Origin: Wolbachia endosymbiont (group B) of Hofmannophila pseudospretella
GTDB taxonomy: Bacteria; Pseudomonadota; Alphaproteobacteria; Rickettsiales; Anaplasmataceae
NCBI RefSeq assembly: GCF_964028515.1
Contig: NZ_OZ034788.1
Span: 992,001-1,056,000, forward strand
Length of the DNA stretch: 64,000 bases
Direction: 5' to 3'
Both the position numbers and the translations under genes were made by a program. Below, in pieces: positions 38,162 through 47,400 of the stretch; position 1 is the stretch's first letter; every line of letters starts with the position of its first letter. The notes under the pieces were generated by a model. The model saw only the letters and a program-made list of their open reading frames with translations, had not been told where the DNA came from and searched no databases.

Positions 38162-39123
38162 TCACTTGTATTGTTTGTTGAAATTGCAGTATCCCAACTT
38201 TGTGTTACATGCAAGAGGCTATCAGGAAAATTTTTATAGCGCTTCAACCACTCTCGTTTAATTATACCACTTGAAAGTGGTAGAGGGTTTTGTTGGTATT
38301 GAGCAGCAAAACCATAACTCCCAAGCTCAGCCTTTATCATCTCAATTTCTTCTTTTCCTTCATTGAGGGAATATAGCAATTGACCTTCTTCTCTTGAGTA
38401 TATTTCCTGTTCATGCTCTGGAATATGATTATTAACTGAATAAATAATCTCCTTATCTTCAGCTATTATTGGTAAACAGACATGATGCCATATGTTTCTT
38501 GGTTTACAGAGGAGGTGACCAGTTAAATCTTCTAAATGGAGTCTGTGCATCACAAGAACGATAACTCCTTTTTTTCTGTCGTTGAGCCTGGTTACTAAAG
38601 CCTGATCAAACCAGTTTGCAGCACGCTTTCTAAATGTTTCGCTCAAAGCTTGTGCGGGACTTAGTGGATCATCCACGATAATGAAATCTCCACCTTCACC
38701 GGTTAATGTTCCTCCAACTGAGGTTGCAATTCGACATCCTCTCTGCACTGTTTGAAATTTATATTTAGTGTTTTGATCTTTGCATAATTCTACTTTCGGA
38801 AATAGCTCTCTATACCAATCAGATTGCATTATGCACCTTGTATCGAGTGAGTACTTCTCGCTAAGCAACCGAGAGTAACTTGCAACTATTATTCTTGCAG
38901 TTGGCTGATTTCCAAGTATCCATGCGGGCCATGCAACACTTACACAAATGGACTTCATTGAACGTGGCGGCATATTGAATATTATTCTTTTCACTTCACC
39001 TGAACTTGCTGCTTCAAGCCTATCTGCTATGACTTTTATATATTGATAATCATTATACTCACACCCCGGCACTACCGTTTGAAAGCATAATTCAATGAAT
39101 TTGAGAAGGTTTATATTGTTCAT
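38162..39123 (-). pseudogene. Phage terminase large subunit, ATPase part (gene split by IS630)
   Basis: The N-terminal ATPase carries the Walker A variant FNMPPRSMKSICVSVAWP (residues 50-67) and the Walker B region GDFIIVDDPLSPAQA. The native frame ends in TQSWDTAIS and a short tail, just before the IS. If the IS630 unit and one TCA are removed (36194-38161), this part joins 35758-36193 in frame to give 465 codons and the continuous segment SDFSVCTTW. The enzyme packages phage DNA. No other head genes are adjacent, so this is an isolated prophage remnant (WO-like by inference). Confidence 0.88.
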
Positions 39124-39192
39124 AAAATTAAGGTTTGTTGATTTTTTTAAGATTTTGTTGTGTAATTAAATCAGCATAGTGAGGGTTAAAAT

Positions 39193-40284
39193 ATGAAAGA
39201 AATAAGAGAGCAAACTGAGAGAGAATTTATAAAAACTCAAAACGGGATGAAAATCCATACAATTACGCTTCCTAGTAAAAGTATAAACAATCAAAGTGAA
39301 AAACATCTGATATACTTTATTGGCGGAAATAAATCATTCAGTCCTAGCAAAGACTATTCCCAAAACTGGGATTGGGCTACAGATCAAGGGATTACTGTAC
39401 ATCTTTTTAATTATTCTGGATTTGGCTTAAGTAAAAATAACTCATTGATACGTAGTAATAGAGTTGAATCAGGTATAACAGTTGTAACTAATTTATTGGA
39501 AAAAGGCATAAAACCAGATGATATCATATTGTTCGGAAACTGCTTAGGTGGACATGTAGCAGCAGAAGTTTATAAAAATTTTAAAGATAAGGATATACAT
39601 CTAAGATGTATCGTTAATAAGGCTGCTAGTTCACTCAAACAAGCTTCTCTTTATTATTTTGGATTCATAGCGAAATTAAAAATTTTTCTTGCTCCGATAA
39701 TAAAATTAGTACTAAAGGTTTTTGGGTCCCATTGGAAAACATATAAAATTGTTAATGCAATTACTCCTTACACGATGTACTTCAATCAAGAAGGAGATAG
39801 GACGATTAAACAGCCAGCGCAACTTGCAACAAAAATAGAAAAAATAGAGCAAAGCGGTAGAAGGAAAGATTACCAAAAGAAAGAAGTGTTTGAAGGTTTT
39901 GAAGAATATGAAGAATTTTTCAAGCAGCATACAATATTAAGAAAAAATGATGAGTGTATTGATTCGAAAAAAGCTGATAAAGATATACATAAATTGCCAA
40001 TTACGTGTTTAAAGTCTTCCAACAAAACTGATTACACTTTTCCTGAGCTGATTAGTTTTTATATTCAAGTAACAGATGAGTATTTTTCTAAGCATGGCTC
40101 ATTAAATAATGAAGAGAAGGTTAAAGCATTTAAAGAAAGTAAATTTTATAAAGATTTTTCAAGCTGTAAAAATTCAAAGGGCTTTTTTCATAATCACATG
40201 AAGAAGCAAGAGATGTCATTTCAGCATGTGATACCAAAATCCATTACTGACCGAACAAATAAGAAACATTACAAACTCGTTTAA
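39193..40284 (+). CDS. Alpha/beta-hydrolase-like protein, 3' end replaced by IS630
   Basis: The 363-aa frame shows an alpha/beta-hydrolase pattern: strand HLIYFIGGN, the segment VHLFNYSGFGLS, and a nucleophile elbow GNCLGGH (Cys117 in place of the usual Ser) after DDIILF. A hydrophobic stretch (FGFIAKLKIFLAPIIKLVLKVFG) and a lysine/glutamate-rich C-terminal half follow. Only residues 1-346 are native; the last 17 come from the IS630 end. Excising the IS and one TGA restores a different end (HVIIESRENNTFFNK, stop at 41373-41375; 359 aa). GAGG lies upstream of the start. Similar Ser/Cys hydrolase proteins occur as effectors in intracellular bacteria, but no function can be assigned. Confidence 0.7.
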   Translation: MKEIREQTEREFIKTQNGMKIHTITLPSKSINNQSEKHLIYFIGGNKSFSPSKDYSQNWDWATDQGITVHLFNYSGFGLSKNNSLIRSNRVESGITVVTNLLEKGIKPDDIILFGNCLGGHVAAEVYKNFKDKDIHLRCIVNKAASSLKQASLYYFGFIAKLKIFLAPIIKLVLKVFGSHWKTYKIVNAITPYTMYFNQEGDRTIKQPAQLATKIEKIEQSGRRKDYQKKEVFEGFEEYEEFFKQHTILRKNDECIDSKKADKDIHKLPITCLKSSNKTDYTFPELISFYIQVTDEYFSKHGSLNNEEKVKAFKESKFYKDFSSCKNSKGFFHNHMKKQEMSFQHVIPKSITDRTNKKHYKLV

Positions 40285-41331
40285 TAGTAGTACTGGAAAT
40301 ATTGACAATAAAATTACACAAAACATCTTCAAGTAAACCTATGGTATCGTAGATACTATTGCGTAAAGTATTGTATTTGATATATTGCCACAACCTTTCA
40401 ACAGGATTCAGTTCCGGTGAATAAGGAGGCAAGTATATGATGGTAATGTTTTCCTGAATTTTCAAACTTTTTGATCTATGCCAACTTGCACAATCCATTA
40501 CAAGAAAGGCTTCTTTCGTGCCTAAATCTTTCGACATCTGCTCCAGAAATATATTCATACAATCAGTGTTTACATATGGAGCAAGTAGGCTAATTTTCTT
40601 ACCACTTCTTGGATTTAACGCACTGTAGATATAGAAATTTTGTCTACCAATTTTCATTTTAACCTGTGTTCTGACCCCTTTTTTAAACCATCCGTGTCCG
40701 ATTTTTGAATGAGTTCCAAATCGTGATTCATCAAAAAAATACCTCCTTTTCAGGGTGGGAATTGACTATTTTATTGAAGTATTTTTTAAACTCTTCTTGC
40801 TTGTTTTTATCTTGTTTATGGTGAATTGGCCTCGGTGTTATGTAAGAAAACTTCATCCTTTGTATCTCACGGTGCACTGTTGATTTGCTAATGTTTAGGC
40901 CAAATTCCTCTGAGATTTTTATTTGCACTTCCTTAATAGTAATATTTGGATTTCTTTCTACCCATATTTCAATTTGCTCACGTTGATTTTTGTTTAATTT
41001 GCTTTTTCTTCGCCGCTGAGACGGGGAAAATAATCTTTCTACTCTACCAAATTTTAGATGCTTTATCCATTCAGTCAAAGCAGTCCTTGAAATTTTACAT
41101 ATTCTTGCCACAGCGCTTATACTACTTTCTTTTCCTGCTATCACCGCTTGTAACTTTTTTGAAACATATGCGTTATTTCTGACCTTTTTTAACATTTCTT
41201 TCGCCAAATTTACAACTTTTTCGTCTAATAGTTTTGACCTTAATGCCATTTATACCTCTCTATTTTATCTACTTTAGTATCACTTCTTTCCCATTATTGT
41301 CTATCTGTTCTTTATATAGTGGGAATTGGTA
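40232..41331 (-). mobile_element. IS630-type element, copy 2, complete
   Basis: The 1100-bp element has the same ends as copy 1. It is flanked by TGA at 40229-40231 and 41332-41334. It lies at the 3' end of the hydrolase-like gene and opposite in orientation to copy 1, with the hydrolase and the terminase ATPase part between them. Confidence 0.92.
40244..41249 (-). CDS. IS630-family transposase (frameshifted pair)
   Basis: The first frame (41249-40731, 172 aa) has the N-terminal helix-turn-helix (SISAVARICKISRTALTEWI) and a linker ending EKEVFF. A +1 change at a run of seven T would continue into FDESRFGTHSKIGHGWFKKG (first catalytic Asp in FDES) and then the 137-aa frame to 40244, with VMDCASWHRS (second Asp) and PPYSPELNPVERLWQ (Glu). 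The first aspartate is therefore encoded only in the shifted frame, between the two listed frames. Programmed frameshifting or transcript slippage is the likely mode. Confidence 0.85.
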
Positions 41332-41481
41332 TGATAATAGAATCTAGGGAAAACAATACCTTTTTTAACAAGTAAAAGAAGGCTAGTTGCTCTTAACTTG
41401 ACGCGTATACTTTCTTCAATATTTTAGCCATCTGTATCTGTTCAGATGCATGCAAATATTGAAACCAGTGTTTCTTTTCTT

Positions 41482-41730
41482 ATCATCCGAGTACTGGGAT
41501 CCAGAAGAATTAATTGTGAACAAATAGCTATACGATATTTTCAATAAAATTACAAAAAAGCTGGATTCCAGACTGGAATGACACCGTCATAAACTGTTAG
41601 GTCTTCATAATGTCATCCCAGTGTCCTCTTTCTCTTGTCATCCCAGTACTTGATACTGGGATCCAACTAAATTGGTGAACACTTTACAGCATTTTTGATG
41701 GAAAGAACTAGATGCCAGTGTCAAGCACTG
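41482..41730. repeat. Cluster of palindromic repeat copies
   Basis: The 499 bases between the restored hydrolase stop (41375) and the AAA gene hold no gene. They carry at least two copies of the repeat seen at 6960: one with arms near 41482-41503 and 41560-41583, and one from about 41636 (TGTCATCCCAGTACTTGATA) to 41730 (GCCAGTGTCAAGCACTGAC). An extra half unit (TGTCATCCCAGTGTCC) sits at about 41610. Their interiors share an ACACTTTACAGCATTTTTGATG motif with the complement of the 6960 copy. They seem nested or rearranged. Confidence 0.6.
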
Positions 41731-41874
41731 ACCATTTTTTCCTTAAGTTTTTGCAGCTTGTGTTCTATTACAAAACCACTGTGGTACTAACGAGTGGCAA
41801 AATGATAGCAAATCCAAGTTTTAAATTTTATTTTCAATAACGAAATTTGGCACATCTTGCTACACTTCCAGTTT

Positions 41875-42969
41875 TTATTGTACAAAAGAGGCTTCTGTCT
41901 GTGTCTGACATGAAGGTAATGTTATTCTCCCTCTTCCTTGTCCTGGATTTAGCTTGTGAAACGCGTGGTTAAAATCTTCATTACTCACTACCTTGGACTT
42001 TCTTTCAAGTGCAGCGTATATTTTTGCTTCATTGACTAATTGTTCTAACTCAGCTCCAGAATAGCCTTCTGTTTTTTCTACAATATCTTGAATATTTAGC
42101 CTTCCATCAGTTTTTGTATTTTTGGTATAAAGCTCCAATATCTTTTGTCTCGTTTCCACATTTGGATTAGGTATATGAACCCTTTGACCTAAGCGTCCAG
42201 GCCTAATAAGTGCTGGATCTATCTCATTGACCAGGTTAGTTGCACCAATTACTATTATATCTTTTCTGCTCTTAAATCCATCTATTTCAGTTAGTAACTG
42301 TGTTAAGCTCTCTCGACAGTGGTAAGCTGAGTTATTAGCGGTACTTCTTTTTTGGGCAACTGCATCTATTTCATCTATGAATACTATACAAGGAGAATAT
42401 TTTCTCGCTACTTTAAAAAGCTCGCGTACAGCATGTGCACCATGACCAATATATACTCCAATAAGTTCTGGACCTGAGATACTTATAAAATTCATATTTG
42501 ATTCACCTGCAATTGCGCGGGCAATAAGTGTTTTACCATTTCCAGGAGGGCCGTGCAGTATATAACCTTTTAGTGAGTTAATGCTTTCACTTCCAAACAT
42601 CTCACGCATTTCTTCTGTCATTTGGTTACAGCAAATAATCTGCAATCGTTGTTTTAAGGAATCGTCAATTATAACATTAGCAAATGTTGTTTTATTATCT
42701 GAATTAGCTAATTCTATTTCTATAGGCAGCTCTACTTCCTTCATTTTACTAAATACTTGATCATATATAAACCAAGCGATAAAAAAGAAAACAATGAGTA
42801 ACACAAAAGGCATAGCTGCGCTAATATAATATGCAGCCAGCTCATATCCTTTGCTGAGAAACATTGTATGCATATAGGCAAACAAAAGAGCAATAGAGAC
42901 CATAATTGCTATGCATAGTAAACAGATAGCAATTCTTTTGAGTAATTCTGAGATTTCAATTTTTTTCAT
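41875..42969 (-). CDS. Membrane-anchored FtsH-like AAA ATPase without protease domain
   Basis: The 364-aa protein has two N-terminal membrane helices (about residues 12-34 and 46-70) separated by a short loop, then an AAA domain. Motifs are Walker A GPPGNGKT (140-147), Walker B CIVFIDEID (194-202), the second region of homology IRPGRLGQR, and EGYSGAELEQLVNEA in the lid. It ends at a Gly/Arg-rich tail, with no HEAGH zinc protease domain, so it is about half the length of FtsH. The ATPase could unfold or extract membrane proteins or serve as a dedicated factor for the neighbouring collagen-like locus. That link is inference only. Confidence 0.8.
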   Translation of the reverse strand: MKKIEISELLKRIAICLLCIAIMVSIALLFAYMHTMFLSKGYELAAYYISAAMPFVLLIVFFFIAWFIYDQVFSKMKEVELPIEIELANSDNKTTFANVIIDDSLKQRLQIICCNQMTEEMREMFGSESINSLKGYILHGPPGNGKTLIARAIAGESNMNFISISGPELIGVYIGHGAHAVRELFKVARKYSPCIVFIDEIDAVAQKRSTANNSAYHCRESLTQLLTEIDGFKSRKDIIVIGATNLVNEIDPALIRPGRLGQRVHIPNPNVETRQKILELYTKNTKTDGRLNIQDIVEKTEGYSGAELEQLVNEAKIYAALERKSKVVSNEDFNHAFHKLNPGQGRGRITLPSCQTQTEASFVQ

Positions 42970-43104
42970 CTTACTGTCTTATATCGATTTTAAACTGAGA
43001 ACAATTTTATTTAGATTAAATACTAAAAAAATATACCCCTACACTTCTTTGAATTCTACTAAATTCACTTTTAAAAAGCAATTATACATATACTTTGTGC
43101 GTGG

Positions 43105-44418
43105 TTAAGATAGCTCTGGAATAGTGTAAAGAACTATGTCATCATTGAAGAGAAATTCATCTGTTGTTTTGTACTCTTTATTAATTTTATAAGAATCATA
43201 AACATCGTAATCTGCTTTTGTATGGTAATCACAATATTGAAACTTACCCTCTTTATTGAAAAAGCCAAATTGATCAATGAATGTAGCCATTTTCTCACGT
43301 TTTGCTAATTCAAATACATTGACTGGGCAGTGACCTGGAGAATTCGGATTAGTAGTTCCTTCCGCAATAAAAAACGATGGTTTACCGTTAAGTAACTTGC
43401 AGAAATTTGGCTTATATTCCTTTTTCATACAGTTTAAACTTATATATTGATATTTATCTGGAATATTTGAGTATTGAGGATCATATTTTTTATGTTCAAA
43501 AAATTCATTACCTAAGAAATTACAAAACGTTAATTTATAATCATCATTATTACTGGACTTTACTACTTTAAGATAATGAAAGTCTCTAGGAATTTTTATC
43601 TCTTCTTCTGTAACGTGATTATGTATGACCAATTGGTCATCAAGCATGCAGTAACCTATTTTTGGTAAAGTAGCTACAAGCTTACCATTCAACATGATAT
43701 TTGCTTGATAGATATCATCCGATAATTCTTTTCCCTTCTGCAAAGTAAAATCCTGCCCTGCCTTAGCTGGTGCACTGCACTGCTCAGTCTTAGTTAAGTT
43801 TTTTATTATTGTTGATACCTCACTAATTTCTAATATATCATGTTCATTTTTTGTGTATTGATACTTATAGCAACTACCATCTTTACATACTGGAAGACAT
43901 TTTCCTTCTTCATCTGATATATAGATATAATCACCTTCTATTGTAAAATAAAGTCCACCTTTTTCTTCTTTAATCTTTTCTAGTACTGGGTCACTTTCAT
44001 CGTAAAAATTGATAAAATTGAGCATTCCAATTAAATTATTTCCTTCATCATCACTCATTATGAGTTCAATACTAAAATTATTACTGTCTTTTATGTACTT
44101 ACGTGCAATTAACGCTTCTTCTCCTAATTTAAGCTGTTTTATAATATTCTCTTGATTCTCGCCTATGATAGCTTTTTGTTCTATAATAAAGTCCGTGCCA
44201 TTTAATTTCAGAGGTGAGTTATTTGTAAATAAAACTATCTCATTACCCTGCTTCTTTAACTTTAAATCATTAATATTCCCTACTTCAACTGTACCAATGT
44301 GTGAAGAAACAGTATTAACATTACCATTTTCCTTTACTATATAATACGCAGTGGGAAGTTTAATCAATTTTTTATAAAGCGGACTTTTATCGTCTATTTT
44401 AAATATATGTTTTTCCAT
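43105..44418 (-). CDS. Hypothetical beta-rich protein, 437 aa
   Basis: I do not recognise this protein. It is rich in short strand-like segments and lysines, with scattered cysteines, and modules of the style LKLKKQGNEIVLFTNN and YLKVVKSSNNDDYKLTFC. A comparable style (LKLQKVGNDYKFALVTT) appears in the N-terminal domain of the collagen-like protein, so a shared module is possible. No signal peptide or membrane helix is seen. The start lies 4 bases after the collagen-like stop, with AAGG inside that junction, so it is translationally coupled to that gene. Confidence 0.72.
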   Translation of the reverse strand: MEKHIFKIDDKSPLYKKLIKLPTAYYIVKENGNVNTVSSHIGTVEVGNINDLKLKKQGNEIVLFTNNSPLKLNGTDFIIEQKAIIGENQENIIKQLKLGEEALIARKYIKDSNNFSIELIMSDDEGNNLIGMLNFINFYDESDPVLEKIKEEKGGLYFTIEGDYIYISDEEGKCLPVCKDGSCYKYQYTKNEHDILEISEVSTIIKNLTKTEQCSAPAKAGQDFTLQKGKELSDDIYQANIMLNGKLVATLPKIGYCMLDDQLVIHNHVTEEEIKIPRDFHYLKVVKSSNNDDYKLTFCNFLGNEFFEHKKYDPQYSNIPDKYQYISLNCMKKEYKPNFCKLLNGKPSFFIAEGTTNPNSPGHCPVNVFELAKREKMATFIDQFGFFNKEGKFQYCDYHTKADYDVYDSYKINKEYKTTDEFLFNDDIVLYTIPELS

Positions 44419-44422
44419 GATA

Positions 44423-47400
44423 TTACCTTAAATAACCAACAACTTGCTGATTAATGGCACTGAGGCTACTAGGAGGAGCAACATAACTCATAAAACTCCT
44501 TGGCTGCTCATTATCTGCAATTATTTTTTCAGTATTAACGAAAGCTCTTTGTTGTTCATTTAATCTTTTTTCCATATGATCTTTAAAAGTAAACAAACAT
44601 TTACTAGTTTGTTTGTAATTAGGGAGTGATTTTTTCGCAGTTACACACAAGAACTTCAACAACTCGTTATGATTTTCATCATTAAGTAATGACTTATTGA
44701 TAATGGTTGACTGCAGTTCTACTGGATCAAAATTTAGACTTTTCTTTGAAATGCCACATTTCACAGCTGTTGCTCCTAATACTTCTTCAAATTTTGTTAC
44801 AATATCTGCTGCATTTATTATTTTTGCTACTTCCTGTATTTCATTTTTTACTTTATATTCATCCTCTCCTACCGCAGGATAAAAGAAATTTATTATTTGA
44901 GGTATAAATGAAGTTGGTCTGCTTGCTCCGCTTGTCACTGATGACTTTTTAATTTCCCTCCTTTTTCTACGTGCACCACAAATTTGATCTGCTGGATTTG
45001 TTCTACAAAATATATCTTTTGTTTGACTATAGAGCGCCTCTGTGTCTCTTTGCGATCGCAAAGCTTGAGTGTTAAAATTTTTAGCATTTTTTGTTAAATT
45101 AGCTGTTTTATTGTGCAGTTCTTCGACTTTGTTTGCAAAACCTTCTGAAGCATTTTTAGCTGCCTCTGCTGCTTCTTTAGCACCCCTAATTTCAGTCCTT
45201 GTCTGATTAATCTCACGCAAAAATTGATTGGCAACGTCAGCACCTATTCCATCTTCTCCCTTGGAACCTGGCAATCCATTCGCACCTGGAGCTCCGGTAT
45301 CTCCTTTTGGACCTTGTGGACCTGGCATACCCTTAAGACCAGATCTACCAACCTGACCTTTGGGCCCTTGAAGACCTATATCACCTTTGTCACCTTTAGA
45401 ACCTATCTCTCCTTTCTCACCCCTATCACCTTTTATTCCTATAGCTCCGTCTAATCCTTTAGGACCTATATCTCCCTTTGTTCCATCAATACCTGGCTCA
45501 CCTTTTATACCTTGAGGACCAATATCTCCTTTTAATCCGTTTATACCCGGCTCACCCTTGTTACCTGTAAGACCTTGTGTACCATTGAAGCCTCTTAGAC
45601 CTGGCTCACCTTTAGGACCTTCTGGACCTTGCAATCCATTCGTGCCTGGAGTTCCGATCTCTCCTTTCTCACCCCTATCACCTCTATCACCTTTTATTCC
45701 CATGGCTCCGTCTAATCCTTTAGGACCTATATCTCCCTTTGTTCCATCAATACCTGGCTCACCTTTTATACCTTTAGGACCTATATCTCCTTTTTCTCCC
45801 TTTGGACCTTGGACTTCTCCTGGATTTTTCCTTAGTTCTTCTGCAATGCTTTGTGTTAGCCCGGTATTATTTGCAAGGTTTTCTACTAATGTATGATTAG
45901 CATCACTTAGTAACACATCTGCTAGCTCTTCCATTCTGTTATCAGCTAGTGCAATGGCTATTCCTGTTTGAATATCTTGATTACTAATAATTCTTCCTGC
46001 AACTTGCTTCTCTAATACTAAATCTCCGCCTTGGTCACGATATTCAAGCACCTGATTAGCAATAGTGCCATTATTAATTAATTTTTGTGCAACTTTTTCA
46101 GGACTTGCATCTCTACCTTTATCACCTTTAGACCCAGTATCTCCTTTGTCACCTTTAGAACCTATCTTTCCTTTCTCACCCATATCACCTTTTATCCCCA
46201 TGGCTCCGTCTAATCCTTTAGGACCAATATCTCCCTTTGTTCCATTTATACCTGGCTCACCTTTTATGCCTTGAGGACCAATATCTCCTTTTAATCCGTC
46301 TATACCCGGCTCACCCTTGTTACCTGTAAGACCTTGTGTACCATTGAAGCCCCTCAGACCTGGCTCTCCTTTGTCACCTTTTGGACCTTGTGCACCTGAC
46401 AATCCATCTGTTCCAGTATCTCCTTTAGACCCAGTATCTCCTTTTGGACCTTTTATCTTTCCTGGATTTTGTCTCAACTCTTCTGCTATTCCTTCACGTA
46501 AGACAGGATCATTTACTAGCACTTTTTTATCTTGATCATTTTTTGCTTCTAGTACTGCTTTTCCTATTTCACCTACTTTTTGAGTGTCAAAGAACTGATG
46601 AACAATATTTTCAACTATTGTTTTTGCTGCATTCACATCGCCTTTTAATTTGGCATACTCAAGCAAATACTCAATTAATTTTTCCTTGTCTATTTCTTGC
46701 TTCACGATTTCTAGAGCCTTTGGCTGCTTATTTAAATCACTATGAAGCAGAAGATACTTAGCAAGTGCCCAGTCGCTCACCTTATCTTTTATAAGATTGT
46801 TAGCTTCTATCTCGCTCATACTGCTTCTATCAACAAGTAGTTTAGCAAGCTTTTCTGCAAATTTTTCATATTTTTGGAAGGCTATAGGATCGGGATTATT
46901 TTTCTTTGTGGCATCGCTTGTTATCTTACTCACAGTATCTTTTATAATGTTTTTTGCTTCCTCTAAAGAAAGTTTACTTACTACTCCTTCAGTAAGTTTT
47001 GCTACATCAATTTTATTCACAAGTTCCTGCGAATTAAGATTAATTTTACCGGCAATCTGAGTTGCGAGATTTTCACCTTTGATACCATTTGCGTTAAGAA
47101 CTGCTGCTCCTAACTCAGCTTTTTTACTGGTAACTAATTCAGTTGCAATTTCTATAGCACTTGAGGCATCTCCCTTCTCACCTTTTGAGCCTTGAGAACC
47201 AGGTTGACCTTGAGAACCAGATTCTCCCTTGTTGCCTCTTTGACCCAAATGGCCTGGTTTACCTTTTATACCTATCTCTCCTTTCTCACCCATATCACCT
47301 TTTATTCCCATAGTTCCATCTACTCCTTTAGGACCAATATCACCTTTTTGTCCTTGTATGCCTGGAGAACCTTGATCACCTTTATTACCTCGTAAACCTG

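Noticed and set aside
45558..46761. Proline-rich plus-strand frames opposite the collagen-like gene
   Set aside because: They are the antisense of Gly-X-Y repeats (Gly codons GGN read as Pro codons), not independent genes.
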